Of a stretch of DNA of 64,000 bases, positions 28,423-40,914 are shown one piece after another. Positions within the stretch are counted from its first letter, which is position 1, and each line of letters begins with the position of its first letter. The stretch lies in the NCBI RefSeq assembly GCF_000069785.1, contig NC_010528.1, positions 310,001-374,000 of the forward strand, in the 5' to 3' direction. Origin of the DNA: Cupriavidus taiwanensis LMG 19424. Lineage in GTDB: Bacteria; Pseudomonadota; Gammaproteobacteria; Burkholderiales; Burkholderiaceae. The position numbers were made by a program, and so were the translations under genes. The notes under the pieces were generated by a model. The model did not search any database. It had not been told where the DNA came from and saw only the letters and a program-made list of their open reading frames with translations.

Positions 28423-29001
28423 CTAATGTACGACCCGCGTGCCCAGCACCGCAAGAAACTGCGCCAGCCAGGCCGGGTGCGCGGGCCAGGCCGGGGCGGT
28501 GACGAGGTTGCCATCGGTGTGGGCCTGGTCGACCGGGATCTCGGCATAGGTGCCGCCAGCCAGCTTCACCTCCGGCGCGCAGGCCGGGTAGGCCGAGCAG
28601 GTCTTGCCTTCCAGCACGCCGGCGGCGGCCAGCAGCTGGGCGCCGTGGCACACCGCGGCAATCGGCTTGCCGGCCTGGGCGAAGTGCCGCACGATCTCCA
28701 GCACACGCGCGTTCAGGCGCAGGTATTCGGGGGCGCGCCCGCCGGGGATGACCAGCGCGTCGTAGCTGGCCGGATCGATCTCGGCAAAGGTGGCGTTGAG
28801 GGTGAAGTTGTGGCCGCGCTTCTCGCTGTAGGTCTGGTCGCCCTCGAAATCGTGGATCGCGGTGGCGCACGCGTCGCCCGCCCGCTTGTCGGGGCACACC
28901 GCGTGGACGGCGTGGCCGACCATCTGCAGCGCCTGGAATGGCACCATGGTTTCGTAGTCCTCGGCGTAGTCGCCCACCAGCATCAGAATCTTTTTCGCCA
29001 T
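28423..29001 (-). CDS. DJ-1/PfpI family protein
   Basis: The 192-residue product has the class I glutamine amidotransferase-like fold of DJ-1/PfpI. The nucleophile is Cys118 in [14 protein letters not shown], and the acidic partner lies in GDYAEDYE near residue 14. Close relatives act as glyoxalases, deglycases, chaperones or proteases, and the sequence does not decide which. The ATG at 29001 follows AGGAGACCACG, a good ribosome site. It is divergent from apt. Confidence 0.9.
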   Translation of the reverse strand: MAKKILMLVGDYAEDYETMVPFQALQMVGHAVHAVCPDKRAGDACATAIHDFEGDQTYSEKRGHNFTLNATFAEIDPASYDALVIPGGRAPEYLRLNARVLEIVRHFAQAGKPIAAVCHGAQLLAAAGVLEGKTCSAYPACAPEVKLAGGTYAEIPVDQAHTDGNLVTAPAWPAHPAWLAQFLAVLGTRVVH

Positions 29002-29195
29002 CGTGGTCTCCTGTATGGTTACGGGTGTCCGGCGGGTGCCGGACGCGGCAGGCCGGCGCGGCAGCCCGTGCGGCCGGCAGGGCCATTGTGCTGGGCGTCC
29101 CGGTGGCGCGGGTGGTAACTGGCTACCGCGCCCGCCGCATGCCGCTGCCACCGCTTTCTGACCGGCGCGCCGCGCGCCCATCTCCCCTAACCGCC

Positions 29196-29768
29196 ATGGC
29201 AGATTCCATCATCCAGTCCCCCGACCTCGGCGACGTCACCGGCTACCTGCGCGAGCGCATCCGGACCGTGCCGGACTGGCCCCAGCCCGGGGTGATGTTT
29301 CGCGACATCACGCCGCTGCTGCAGGATCCCAAGACCCTGCGCGTGCTGATCGACGTCTTCGTGCACCGCTATATGGACGCGCAGCTGGACCTGGTCGCCG
29401 GCATCGACGCGCGCGGCTTTATTCTGGGCGCGATCGTGGCGTACGAGCTGAACCTGGGCTTCGTGCCGATCCGCAAGAAGGGCAAGCTGCCGTTCCAGAC
29501 CGTGGCCGAGGAATACGAGCTCGAATACGGCAGCGCCACCGTCGAGATCCACGCCGACGCCTGCAAGACCGGCGACCGCGTGCTGCTGGTCGACGACCTG
29601 ATCGCCACCGGCGGCACCATGATGGCCGGGCGCAAGCTGCTCGAGCGCCTGGGCGCGACGGTGGTGGAGGGCGCCGCCATCGTCGACCTGCCCGAGCTGG
29701 GCGGATCGAAGCTGCTGCATGGCGCAGGGCTGCCGCTGTTTACCGTGTGCAAGTTCGAGGGGCACTGA
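29196..29768 (+). CDS. apt: Adenine phosphoribosyltransferase
   Basis: Apt joins adenine with PRPP to give AMP in purine salvage. The 190-residue product has [21 protein letters not shown] near the N-terminus, the flexible-loop region [11 protein letters not shown], and the PRPP-binding motif [13 protein letters not shown] (129-141). The chosen ATG at 29196 gives a typical length. Its substrate PRPP is made by the prs product in the same window. A LysE-type exporter gene follows 40 bases downstream and may be co-transcribed. Confidence 0.96.
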   Translation: MADSIIQSPDLGDVTGYLRERIRTVPDWPQPGVMFRDITPLLQDPKTLRVLIDVFVHRYMDAQLDLVAGIDARGFILGAIVAYELNLGFVPIRKKGKLPFQTVAEEYELEYGSATVEIHADACKTGDRVLLVDDLIATGGTMMAGRKLLERLGATVVEGAAIVDLPELGGSKLLHGAGLPLFTVCKFEGH

Positions 29769-29808
29769 GCGATGCGGGCCACCACGGAGATCCACCAAAG
29801 GAGGGTGC

Positions 29809-30420
29809 ATGCCTGACCTGCTGCTGTTCTTGCTGACCTCGGTCGCCGTGACCGTGGCCCCGGGGCCCGACAACCTGCAGGTGCTGGCGCGCGGCATGGC
29901 GCAGGGGCGGCGCGCCGGGCTGGTGGCGGCGCTGGGCTTTTCGGTCGGATGCCTGTTCCATACCGTGATTGCCGCGGTCGGGCTGGCCGCGGTGCTGCGT
30001 TCTTCGCCGCTGGCCTTCCAACTGATCAAGTACGCCGGCGCGGCCTATCTGATCTGGATCGGCATCCAGGCGCTGCGTGCGAAGGGCGGGCTGGCGCAGG
30101 GCGGCGCGGTCGAGGCCGTGCCGCTCGCGCGCGTATTCCGCCAGAGCGTGCTGGGCAACATGCTGAACCCCAAGGTGACGCTGTTCTTCCTGGTGTTCCT
30201 GCCTCAGTTCGTGCGGGCCGATGCGGCCCATCCGGGCTTGCAGTTCCTGCTGCTGGGCGTGGTCTTCATGCTGCAGACCGCGGTGGTGTTCTCGCTGTTC
30301 GGCCTGTGCGCGGGCTGGCTGGGCGCCTGGCTGCGCCGCCGGCCGGCCACCGGGCGCTGGCTGGACCGTGCCGCCGGGGCCATCTTTGTCGGGCTCGGGA
30401 TCAAGGTGGCGCTGCCCTGA
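29809..30420 (+). CDS. LysE/RhtB family amino-acid exporter
   Basis: The 203-residue product is a six-span LysE/RhtB inner-membrane protein. The family signature is PGPDNLQVLARGMAQGRRAGLVAALGFSVGCLFHT at about residues 17-50, and NMLNPKVTLFFLVFLPQFV matches the second conserved region. Family members export lysine, threonine, homoserine lactones or other small amino compounds by proton exchange; the substrate here cannot be told. AAAGGAGGG precedes the ATG. No LysG-type regulator is adjacent. Confidence 0.92.
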   Translation: MPDLLLFLLTSVAVTVAPGPDNLQVLARGMAQGRRAGLVAALGFSVGCLFHTVIAAVGLAAVLRSSPLAFQLIKYAGAAYLIWIGIQALRAKGGLAQGGAVEAVPLARVFRQSVLGNMLNPKVTLFFLVFLPQFVRADAAHPGLQFLLLGVVFMLQTAVVFSLFGLCAGWLGAWLRRRPATGRWLDRAAGAIFVGLGIKVALP

Positions 30421-30602
30421 TCCGGGCCGATGGCAAGCCGGCGACCTGTGCGGCCGCATGGCGGTGTTGTCCGCCGCCCGCAGCGCGAGCCCATGCCGTT
30501 GCCGGTACCGGGGGCCGGGCGCATAATGAGCCCTTGACAACGACATGATGACCGGGCGGAGCCTCCATTCAGTATTCGGCACCGGTCACGCAAAGGCGCA
30601 CC

Positions 30603-32282
30603 ATGGGCGTACTCCTTCACCTGTTATCGGGCGTTGCCCTGCTCGTCTGGGGCACCAACATCGTCAAGGTCGGCATCCTGCGCGTCTACGGCGCCAACTT
30701 GCGCCATGTGCTGTCGACAAGCGTCTCCAACCGCTTCACCGCCTTCCTTGCCGGCCTGGGCGTCACCGGTCTGGTCCAGAGCAGCAACGCCACCGCGGTC
30801 ATCGTCAGTTCCTTCGTCGGCCAGGGCCTGATCGCCGTGGCGCCGGCACTGGCGATCATGCTGGGCGCCAACGTGGGCACCGCGCTGATGGTGCAGGTGT
30901 TCTCGCTGGACCTGTCGTGGCTGTCGCCGCTGCTGATCTTCGTCGGCGTGATCTGCCACCTGACCTGGAAGGGCAGCAAGCCCGGCCACGTCGGCCGCGT
31001 ACTGATCGGCCTGGGCCTGATCACGCTGGCGCTGGAACTGATCTCGATCGCGACCCGCCCGGTGGTGCAGGCCGCCGGCGTCAAGGTGCTGTTTGCCTCG
31101 CTGACCGGCGATGCGGGGCTGGACATGCTGGTCGGCGCGTTCCTGACCATCCTGTGCTATTCGAGCCTGGCGGTGGTGCTGTTCTGCGGCGCGCTGGCCT
31201 CCGCCGGCGTGGTGTCGATCCACGTGGCGCTGGCGCTGGTGCTGGGGGCCAACCTGGGCTCGGGCGTCTCGGCGCTGCTGACAACCTCGGGCAACAACCA
31301 GCCGGGCAAGCGCGTGACGCTGGGCAACCTGCTGTCGCGCCTGCTGGGCTGCCTGATCGCGCTGCCGCTGCTGGGCCAGGCCGAGGAACTGCTTGCGCTG
31401 GTCGACCATGAGCCGCAACGGCTGATCGTCAATTTCCACCTGCTGTTCAACGTCGCGCTGGCGGTGCTGCTGCTCGGCGCCACGGCGCCGCTGGCGCGCC
31501 TGTGCGAAAAGGTGCTGCCCGGGCGCAATACCGGCGACAGCCAGGTCACGCCGCGCCATCTGGACCCGGCCGCGCTATCGACGCCCACGCTGGCGCTGTC
31601 CAATGCCGCGCGCGAGGTGCTGCGCATCGGCGACCGCGTCGAGCAGATGCTCGACAACATGCTGCGCGTGATGCGCACCAACGATGCCAAGCTGGCCACG
31701 GCGACCTGCCGCATCGACAACGAGGTCGACGACCTCTACACCGCGATCAAGCTCTACCTGACCCGCATCAGCCTGGAAGCGCTGGACGAGCGCGACGGCC
31801 AGCGCTGGACCGAGATCATCTCGCTGACCATCAACCTGGAGCATGCCGGCGATATCATCGAGCGCATCCTGCTCGATACCAAGGACAAGAAGATCGCCCA
31901 CAACCTGATGTTCTCCGAGGCCGGCATGCAGGAGATCGCCGAGATGCACGCGCGCCTGGTCGCCAACCTGCGGCTGGGTTTGTCGGTCTTTCTCAACGGC
32001 GACCTCAAGAGCGCACAGGCGCTGATGGCGGAGAAGGCCAACTTCCGCGAGCTGGAGCGCAAGTACGCGCGCACCCATCTGCAGCGCGTGGCAGTGCAGA
32101 CCGCGGAAAGCGTCGAGACCAGCTCGCTGCACCTGGACGTGATCAGCGAGCTGAAGCGGCTGAATTCGCTGTTCTGCGCGACGGCCTATCCGGTGCTGGA
32201 GCAGGCCGGCGTACTGAACCGCAGCCGGATGAAGGAAGACGATGTGGCGCCGGTCACCAGCGTGCAGGCGGCGCAGCACTGA
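30603..32282 (+). CDS. Na/Pi cotransporter family protein with PhoU-like domain
   Basis: The 559-residue product belongs to the PNaS/NptA family that imports phosphate with sodium. The membrane part (about 1-310) contains two inverted Na_Pi_cotrans repeats with GLVQSSNATAVIVSSFVG and GANLGSGVSALLTTSGNN. A cytoplasmic PhoU-like helical domain follows (about 335-540), including ATCRIDNEVDDLYTAIKLYLTRIS and TINLEHAGDIIERIL, which probably regulates transport. The ATG at 30603 has little ribosome-site signal. The gene is convergent with the adenosine-specific kinase gene nine bases away. Confidence 0.92.
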   Translation: MGVLLHLLSGVALLVWGTNIVKVGILRVYGANLRHVLSTSVSNRFTAFLAGLGVTGLVQSSNATAVIVSSFVGQGLIAVAPALAIMLGANVGTALMVQVFSLDLSWLSPLLIFVGVICHLTWKGSKPGHVGRVLIGLGLITLALELISIATRPVVQAAGVKVLFASLTGDAGLDMLVGAFLTILCYSSLAVVLFCGALASAGVVSIHVALALVLGANLGSGVSALLTTSGNNQPGKRVTLGNLLSRLLGCLIALPLLGQAEELLALVDHEPQRLIVNFHLLFNVALAVLLLGATAPLARLCEKVLPGRNTGDSQVTPRHLDPAALSTPTLALSNAAREVLRIGDRVEQMLDNMLRVMRTNDAKLATATCRIDNEVDDLYTAIKLYLTRISLEALDERDGQRWTEIISLTINLEHAGDIIERILLDTKDKKIAHNLMFSEAGMQEIAEMHARLVANLRLGLSVFLNGDLKSAQALMAEKANFRELERKYARTHLQRVAVQTAESVETSSLHLDVISELKRLNSLFCATAYPVLEQAGVLNRSRMKEDDVAPVTSVQAAQH

Positions 32283-32291
32283 GCGGCACGG

Positions 32292-32777
32292 CTACAGCTT
32301 GTAGCCGAACTTGCGCAGCAGCGCCTTGCGCTCGGCCACATCCGCCTCGGTCTCGATCCCCAGCGGCGAGGCGCCGTCGATCACACCCACCACGCCGCGC
32401 CCGGCATCGGTCTGCGCGACAATCACCTGCGTCGGGTTGGCGGTCGCGCAGTAGATCCGGCACACCTCCGGCACCGCGCGCACCGCGCCCAGCACGTTCA
32501 CCGGGAAGAAGCCGTCGCCCAGGAAGATCAGGAAGCTGTGCCCCGCGCCGATGGCGCGTGCATTCTCGCAGGCCATGTCGATCAGTGGCTCGTCGGTGCC
32601 CGACCAGCGCACCAGGCGCTTGCCCGACGCTTCGCAGAACGCCAGCCCGAAGCGGATGCCGGGCACCGTGCCGACCAGCGCCTCATGCAGGTCTTCAACG
32701 GTCTTGATGAAATGCGACTGGCCAAAGATGAAGTTGGTGGCTTCCGGCTTGGTGACCGGTACGACCGTCAGTTCCAT
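32292..32777 (-). CDS. Adenosine-specific kinase-like protein (COG1839)
   Basis: The 161-residue product matches the small adenosine-specific kinase family first studied in Archaea. Its features are MELTVVPVTKPEATNFIFGQSHFIKTVEDLHEAL, FGLAFCEASGKRLVRWSGTDEPL, HSFLIFLGDGFFPVNVLGAVRAVPEVCRIYCATANP and GVVGVIDGASPLGIE. Archaeal members phosphorylate adenosine, but the role in bacteria is not established. Its length and motifs appear complete. It is convergent with the Na/Pi gene and divergent from the histidine phosphatase gene. Confidence 0.82.
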   Translation of the reverse strand: MELTVVPVTKPEATNFIFGQSHFIKTVEDLHEALVGTVPGIRFGLAFCEASGKRLVRWSGTDEPLIDMACENARAIGAGHSFLIFLGDGFFPVNVLGAVRAVPEVCRIYCATANPTQVIVAQTDAGRGVVGVIDGASPLGIETEADVAERKALLRKFGYKL

Positions 32778-32892
32778 GGCGTAGCTCCCGTGGCGATGTG
32801 TGTCGCCGTCCGCTTCATGGTAGGGCGCGAGGTAGCGAAAGCAAGCCGGCACCTGCTATACCGGACGAGTTGGCCCACCACCGGAGCCGCAC

Positions 32893-33486
32893 ATGCCCGC
32901 CTTTTTCAGATGGCTTGCCGTGCTTGCCATCGCCCCGACGCTTGCCGCCGCACAGGTCGCTCCGGCATCACAGCACGAGGTCGCGCTGACCGAACTGCGG
33001 CACCCCAATGTCGTGGTGGTATTGCGCCATGCCAGCGCGCCGGGCGTGGGCGATCCGCCGGGGTTCCGGCTGGCGGATTGCGCCACCCAGCGGAACCTCG
33101 ACGCACGCGGGCGCGAGCAGGCGGCGCGGCTGGGCGCGAGCTGGAAGGCGGCCGGCTTCCGGCCGACGCAGGTGTGGAGCAGCGCCTGGTGCCGCTGCCA
33201 GGACACGGCGCGGCTGATCGGGCTGGGACCGGTGCAGGTGCAGCCGCTGCTCAATTCATTCTTCGGCGGGGATGCGCAGCGCCGCGACGCGCAGGTCGCG
33301 CAGCTGTCGCGGCTGATCGACGGTCTAGACCCGCGTGGCGGTCCCTACCTGATGGTCACGCACCAGGTGGTGATCACCGCGCTGACCGGGCACGGTGCCG
33401 ACAGCGGTGGCGGCGTGGTCATCGAGTTGCCGCACGGTGGTGCGGCGCGGCGCACGCGGGTGTTGCCGGCGGCCGGGCTGGACTGA
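32893..33486 (+). CDS. Histidine phosphatase family protein, exported
   Basis: The 197-residue product begins with a signal peptide (MPAFFRWLAVLAIAPTLAAAQ), so it acts in the periplasm. It has the histidine-phosphatase motif VVLRHASAPG (catalytic Arg-His about 43-44), the second region QVWSSAWCRCQDTARLI, and a late His in VTHQVVITALTG. Substrates in this superfamily range from sugar phosphates to phosphoproteins; none is indicated here. It is convergent with uvrA, 27 bases away. Confidence 0.9.
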   Translation: MPAFFRWLAVLAIAPTLAAAQVAPASQHEVALTELRHPNVVVVLRHASAPGVGDPPGFRLADCATQRNLDARGREQAARLGASWKAAGFRPTQVWSSAWCRCQDTARLIGLGPVQVQPLLNSFFGGDAQRRDAQVAQLSRLIDGLDPRGGPYLMVTHQVVITALTGHGADSGGGVVIELPHGGAARRTRVLPAAGLD

Positions 33487-33513
33487 GCCGCGGCCCGGCG
33501 GGCAGTGCGCGCG

Positions 33514-36378
<2,865 letters not shown>

Positions 36379-36606
36379 ATGCCGAAAAGTCGTCGCCAGG
36401 CAGGCCGCCCCGGCCGGAATGCGCGCCCGGGCGCACCTCCTGGGGGTTACCGGCATGGCCAGGTGACCCGGGAAGCGCGAAGGAGCAAACCTGTTAATAT
36501 ACCCAACTTCGGTTTCCGGGGTTGTCCGGCCACCAGCGGACCCAGGACCCTTGCCGCCCCGGCGGCAATCAGCGCGACCCCGAATCCACACGATCCCACG
36601 ATCGCA

Positions 36607-37857
36607 ATGCCGTCGATCCCTTCTTCTTCCCCGGAAACGGGTGCCGCCGACGCATCCCAGGCCCCCGCGCGCGAACGCATGACGCGCGCCGAACTGCGTG
36701 CCGCGGTCTCGCTGGCCAGCATCTTTGCGCTGCGCATGCTGGGCCTGTTCCTGATCCTGCCGGTCTTCGCCGAATACGCGCGGACCCTGGCCGATGGGCA
36801 GGACGCCCAGCGCGTGGGCCTGGCCATGGGCATCTACGGCCTGATGCAGGCCTTCCTTCATATCCCGCTGGGCTGGCTGTCCGACCGCGTCGGGCGCAAG
36901 CCGGTGATGGTCGGCGGCCTGCTGCTGTTTATCGCGGGCGGCCTGGTCGCCGCGTTTTCCGACACGCTGTCCGGCATCATCGCCGGGCGCGCGTTGCAGG
37001 GCATGGGCGCGATCTCGGCCGCCATCACCGCCTGCATCGCCGACCTGACCCGCGAGCGCCATCGCACCAAGGCCATGGCGATGGTGGGCGGCAGCATCGG
37101 GCTGACCTTTGCGCTGTCGCTGGTGATTGCCTCGCCGCTGCTGCACAGCATCGGCATGTCCGGCATTTTCGGGCTGATGTCGGTGCTGGGGCTGGTCGCC
37201 ATCGGCGTGACCGTGTTCCTGGTACCGACCCCGCCGCCGCCACACCCGGTGCGGCTGCCGTTCCGCAAGGTACTGCTCAATGGCGACCTGGCGCGGCTGA
37301 ACGTCGGCGTGCTGGCGCTGCACGCGTCGCAGGTGGCGATGTTCATGGTGGTGCCGGCGATGCTGGCCGATGCCGGCATGCCGCTGGACCAGCACTGGAA
37401 GGTCTACCTGCCGGTGGTGCTGGTGTCCTTCGTGCTGATGCTCGGGCCGATGATGGCGGCCGAGCGCTACGGGCGCGTGCGCCCGGTGCTGCTGGGCGCG
37501 GTCGCGCTGATGACCGCGGTGCAGCTGCTGTTCGCCGCGGTGCACGGGCTGTGGGCGATCGTCGGCGTCTTGCTGCTGTTCTTCGTTGCCTTCAATGTGC
37601 TCGAAGCAATGCAGCCGTCGCTGGTGTCACGCTACGCCGCGGCCGCGCGCGGCGCGGCGCTCGGCGTCTACAACACCACGCAGGCCCTGGGCCTGTTCCT
37701 GGGCGGTGCCGCCGGCGGCTGGCTGCTCGAGCACGAGGGCCGCAGCGCCGTGTTCGTGGGCTGCGCGGCGGTGCTGTTGCTGTGGCTTATAATCGCCTGG
37801 AGCATGAAGGCGCCGCCGGCGCGCGGACAGGAAGCCGTACCGGCCACCGCGGCCTGA
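36607..37857 (+). CDS. MFS transporter
   Basis: The 416-residue product has 12 predicted spans of the major facilitator superfamily, with the motif-A loop [16 protein letters not shown] after span 2 and [37 protein letters not shown] around spans 4-5. This resembles the DHA1 drug/sugar-efflux group (YajR-like), though it lacks the YAM domain. The first 30 residues are a polar extension ([16 protein letters not shown]). The substrate is unknown. Its placement between uvrA and ssb is seen in many betaproteobacteria, where uvrA and ssb are otherwise divergent neighbours. Confidence 0.9.
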   Translation: MPSIPSSSPETGAADASQAPARERMTRAELRAAVSLASIFALRMLGLFLILPVFAEYARTLADGQDAQRVGLAMGIYGLMQAFLHIPLGWLSDRVGRKPVMVGGLLLFIAGGLVAAFSDTLSGIIAGRALQGMGAISAAITACIADLTRERHRTKAMAMVGGSIGLTFALSLVIASPLLHSIGMSGIFGLMSVLGLVAIGVTVFLVPTPPPPHPVRLPFRKVLLNGDLARLNVGVLALHASQVAMFMVVPAMLADAGMPLDQHWKVYLPVVLVSFVLMLGPMMAAERYGRVRPVLLGAVALMTAVQLLFAAVHGLWAIVGVLLLFFVAFNVLEAMQPSLVSRYAAAARGAALGVYNTTQALGLFLGGAAGGWLLEHEGRSAVFVGCAAVLLLWLIIAWSMKAPPARGQEAVPATAA

Positions 37858-38059
37858 GCCGGCGCCGGTTTCGCATCATTTCGTAAAGCATTCGGGCCGG
37901 AAAGAGGCCTAGCATCATCGCGCCACCCGGCATTCTGGCGGGGGCGCGATGTTCGTTTACGTCGCGGCACGATCGCGTCAAACTACACCCGCTTTACTTT
38001 CATCGTCATCGTATTGCCACGCTTTTCAACACCGCGCGTGGCTTTTGGAGAACATTCAC

Positions 38060-38596
38060 ATGGCATCGGTCAACAAAGTCATTCTCGTCGGCAACCTCGG
38101 CGCAGACCCGGAAACGCGCTACATGCCCAGCGGCGACGCCGTCACCAACCTGCGCCTGGCGACCACCGACCGCTACAAGGACAAGCAGTCCGGCGAGATG
38201 AAGGAAGCCACCGAATGGCACCGCGTGGCGATGTTCGGCAAGCTGGCAGAGATTGCTGCCCAGTACCTGCGCAAGGGTTCGTCGGTCTATATCGAGGGCC
38301 GCATCCGCACCCGCAAGTGGCAGGACCAGTCCGGCCAGGACAAGTACTCCACCGAGATCGTTGCCGATCAGATGCAGATGCTGGGTTCGCGCCAGGGCGG
38401 CGGCGGCGGCGGTGGCGATGAAGGCGGCTACGGCGGCGGCGGCGGCGGCGGTTACAGCCGCGAGTCGTCGGGCGGCGGCTATGGCGGCGGCCGTGGTGCC
38501 CAGGGCGGCGGCGGCCAGCAGGGCGGCGCGGCACGCCGTCCGCAGCAGCCGGCCTCGAATGGCTTCGAGGATATGGACGACGATATTCCGTTCTGA
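38060..38596 (+). CDS. ssb: Single-stranded DNA-binding protein
   Basis: SSB coats single-stranded DNA during replication and repair and recruits partners by its tail. The 178-residue product has an OB-fold (1-110; [25 protein letters not shown]...), a linker of almost pure Gly with Tyr/Arg/Ser (about 115-160), and the acidic tip MDDDIPF (172-178). The ATG at 38060 is the family start. The poly-GGC linker coding sequence is prone to length variation. A strong terminator follows 33 bases after the stop. Confidence 0.98.
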   Translation: MASVNKVILVGNLGADPETRYMPSGDAVTNLRLATTDRYKDKQSGEMKEATEWHRVAMFGKLAEIAAQYLRKGSSVYIEGRIRTRKWQDQSGQDKYSTEIVADQMQMLGSRQGGGGGGGDEGGYGGGGGGGYSRESSGGGYGGGRGAQGGGGQQGGAARRPQQPASNGFEDMDDDIPF

Positions 38597-38629
38597 GTAT
38601 CGCGACATTAGCTCGCCAGCATTGCCATC

Positions 38630-38660
38630 GAACCCCCGCGCTGCGGGGGTTCTGCTTTTT
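38630..38660 (+). terminator. Intrinsic terminator after ssb
   Basis: GAACCCCCGC (38630-38639), loop GCT, and GCGGGGGTTC (38643-38652) form a perfect 10-bp stem followed by TGCTTTTT. Confidence 0.9.
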
Positions 38661-38826
38661 GGAGCCGACGCATGCAAGCGTGCCATGCGGCCAGCTTCAT
38701 TCAGGTCCGTCTCGCTGCGCTGAACCCACACAAACCGCATGACCTCATGCGCACACATTCGTATGCGCTGCATCGGGCAAGCCCTATATTTTGCGTTCTT
38801 ATTTTGTATGCAAAATGGAGGTGCCC

Positions 38827-39906
38827 GTGAGGGTGTGGAATGCAGGACGCGGCTACGCCATGCCCGTGGCAATGGCCGGCATGGTGGCAGGCATGGCTTG
38901 CGGGGTCACCGGTCCGGTGCGCGCACAGCCGGCGGCGTCGGTTTCGGTCTATGGACTGATCGACACCATGGTGCGGTACTCGGACAATAACCGCGGGGAC
39001 GAGCGCCTGGCCGAACTGAGCGAGGGCTACTTCAGCGGCTCGCGCTGGGGCATGCGCGGCACCGAGGCGCTGGGCGGGGGATGGGCGGCGCTGTTCACCC
39101 TGGAAAGCGGCTTCGATCTTGCCAGCGGCAACTCGCTGCAGGGGACGGCGATCTCCAACTACGGACAAGTCGGCACGCAGGGCGCGGGCCGCTTGTTCGG
39201 CCGGCAGTCGTACCTGGGCGTCGAGCACCAGGCGTGGGGCAAGCTGACCTTCGGCCGCCAGTTCACCACAGCCTACGATGCCACATTCCGCTTCCAGCCC
39301 TATGGCCATCCCAACCTGGATGCGGTGGCCATCCTGAACGGCTACACCGGTCCGCGGCAGGACAACATGGTCAAGTACGCGGGCAGGCTGGGCGCGTTGT
39401 CGGCGGCCGCGCACTACACCTTCGGCGAAGCGCCTGGTGACGCGAGGGCCGGCAGCAGCCGGGGCCTGGCGCTGGCCTGGACCACGGCGCGGATCGACGT
39501 CGGGGCGCTGCTGCAGCGTACCGATGCGCTGCCGACCGCGGAGGCGCGCACGATCTGGGGCATCGGCGGCAGCAGCCAGCTTGGCCGCGTCAAGCTGGCG
39601 CTGGGGTACCTGGATCATCGCTACCGCCTCGCCCCGACCCGCAACCATGTGCTGACCGGCGGCGCCACCCTGCAGGCGACGCCCGCGCTGGCGCTGTCGC
39701 TCGCCGCGGGCTATGACCGGCAGACCGCGGCCAGCGGCCATCGGCTGATGCTGACCGGCGTGGCCGAGTACGCGCTGTCCCGGCGCACCAGCGTCTACGC
39801 CGAAGCCGACTTCAACCGCATCAGCGGGGCCTATGCCTTGCCCGCCTTCATGGGCGTGCGCGGCAACAAGTTCGGCGGCGGTGTCGGCCTGCGCCATCGC
39901 TTGTAA
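38827..39906 (+). CDS. Gram-negative porin (OmpC/Omp32 type)
   Basis: The product is a 16-strand outer-membrane porin of the betaproteobacterial type. A signal peptide ends near GVTGPVRAQ, the mature chain begins ASVSVYGLIDTMVRY, and it ends in a C-terminal strand (KFGGGVGLRHRL). SRWGMRGTEALGGGWAALFTLESGFDL and RLFGRQSYLGVEHQAWGKLTFGRQFT are porin signatures. The frame is open to 38791. I choose GTG 38827 because GGAGG lies five bases upstream; ATG 38815 is an alternative giving four more residues. The last residue is Leu where most porins end in Phe. A Bug-type receptor gene follows, so the porin may admit that receptor's ligand. Confidence 0.9.
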   Translation: MRVWNAGRGYAMPVAMAGMVAGMACGVTGPVRAQPAASVSVYGLIDTMVRYSDNNRGDERLAELSEGYFSGSRWGMRGTEALGGGWAALFTLESGFDLASGNSLQGTAISNYGQVGTQGAGRLFGRQSYLGVEHQAWGKLTFGRQFTTAYDATFRFQPYGHPNLDAVAILNGYTGPRQDNMVKYAGRLGALSAAAHYTFGEAPGDARAGSSRGLALAWTTARIDVGALLQRTDALPTAEARTIWGIGGSSQLGRVKLALGYLDHRYRLAPTRNHVLTGGATLQATPALALSLAAGYDRQTAASGHRLMLTGVAEYALSRRTSVYAEADFNRISGAYALPAFMGVRGNKFGGGVGLRHRL

Positions 39907-39921
39907 GACGGAGGGCGCATC

Positions 39922-40914
39922 GTGGTTTCCAGAAGACAATGCATGGCACGCCTGCTGGCACTGCCCGCGCTCCCTGCGCTGGCCGCGATGCCGGCGCAGG
40001 CGGAGCGCGGCGCGGCATGGCCGCGGCATCCGGTGCGGCTGGTGGTGACGTTCCCGCCCGGCGGGTCCAGCGACATCGTCGCGCGCCTGCTGGCGCCGCT
40101 GCTGCAGGAGCGGCTGGGACAGCCGTTCGTGACGGACAACCGCCCGGGAGCGGGGTCCACCATCGGTGCCGCGGCCGTCGCCGCCGCGCCGAACGATGGC
40201 TACACGCTGCTGATGTCGAACTCGGCGGCGCTGAGCATCTCGCCGTTCCTGCTCAGGCGGCCCAGCTACGATCCCGTGCACAGCTTTACCCACGTGCATT
40301 ACATCGGCGCGGTGCCGATGGTGTTCGCGGTGCACCCCTCGGTTCCCGCGCGCAGCCTGGCGGAACTGGCAGCGTGGATCCGCGCGCAGCGCGATCCGGT
40401 GCCGTTCGGCAGCGGCGGCGCGGCGTCGGTGGCGCATATCGTCGGTGAACTGTTCGCGCAACAGGCGGGGCTGAAGCTGACCCATGTGCCCTACAAGGGC
40501 GCGGGGCCCATGCGCACCGACCTGCTCGGCGGGCAGATCCCGTTCGCGGTGGATGCGTTGCCGCAGAACCTGCCGTTCCTGCAATCCGGCGACCTGCGCC
40601 TGCTCGCAGTGACCTCGGCCCGGCGGGTGCCGCAGGCGCCGCGGCTGCCCACCGTGGGGCAAGCGGGCTATCCCGGCCTGGTGGCCGAAAACTTTGTCGG
40701 CGTCTCGGCGCCGGCCAATCTTCCCGAGGACATCGTGCAACGCTTGCATCAGTCACTGCAGGGCATCCTGCAACAACCCGCCGTGCGCGGCCACCTGGAG
40801 GCCCAGGGCTTCGTGCTGGCCGAGCGCCGGCCCGAGGCCTTCGCCGCCTATGTGCGGCAGCAGGTGCAGGCATGGGGGCCGGTAGTTGCGGCCACCGGGG
40901 CGACGCTGTCATGA
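39922..40914 (+). CDS. Bug family (TctC) tripartite tricarboxylate transporter receptor
   Basis: The 330-residue product is a periplasmic solute receptor of the Bug/TctC family. An N-terminal export signal (SRRQCMARLLALPALPALAAMPAQA) is followed by the family start WPRHPVRLVVTFPPGGSSDIVARLLAPLLQERLGQPFVTDNRPGAGSTIGA. It also has VPYKGAGPMRTDLLGGQIPFAVDALP. Bug proteins bind carboxylates such as organic or amino acids. The TctA/TctB membrane genes are absent nearby, as is common for the many orphan Bug genes in Cupriavidus and Bordetella. The GTG at 39922 has GGAGG seven bases upstream. The stop overlaps the next start by four bases (ATGA). Confidence 0.93.
   Translation: MVSRRQCMARLLALPALPALAAMPAQAERGAAWPRHPVRLVVTFPPGGSSDIVARLLAPLLQERLGQPFVTDNRPGAGSTIGAAAVAAAPNDGYTLLMSNSAALSISPFLLRRPSYDPVHSFTHVHYIGAVPMVFAVHPSVPARSLAELAAWIRAQRDPVPFGSGGAASVAHIVGELFAQQAGLKLTHVPYKGAGPMRTDLLGGQIPFAVDALPQNLPFLQSGDLRLLAVTSARRVPQAPRLPTVGQAGYPGLVAENFVGVSAPANLPEDIVQRLHQSLQGILQQPAVRGHLEAQGFVLAERRPEAFAAYVRQQVQAWGPVVAATGATLS

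Noticed and set aside
36488..36506. Possible LexA (SOS) box before uvrA
   Set aside because: CTGT is followed by an AT-rich centre, but the second half ACAG is missing, so it is at best degenerate.
36379..37545. Upstream extension of uvrA frame
   Set aside because: Universal UvrA start [14 protein letters not shown] is at 36378; the extension is antisense to the MFS gene.
38401..38550. Repeat-like GGC runs in ssb
   Set aside because: They are the coding sequence of the glycine-rich SSB linker, not an independent repeat element.
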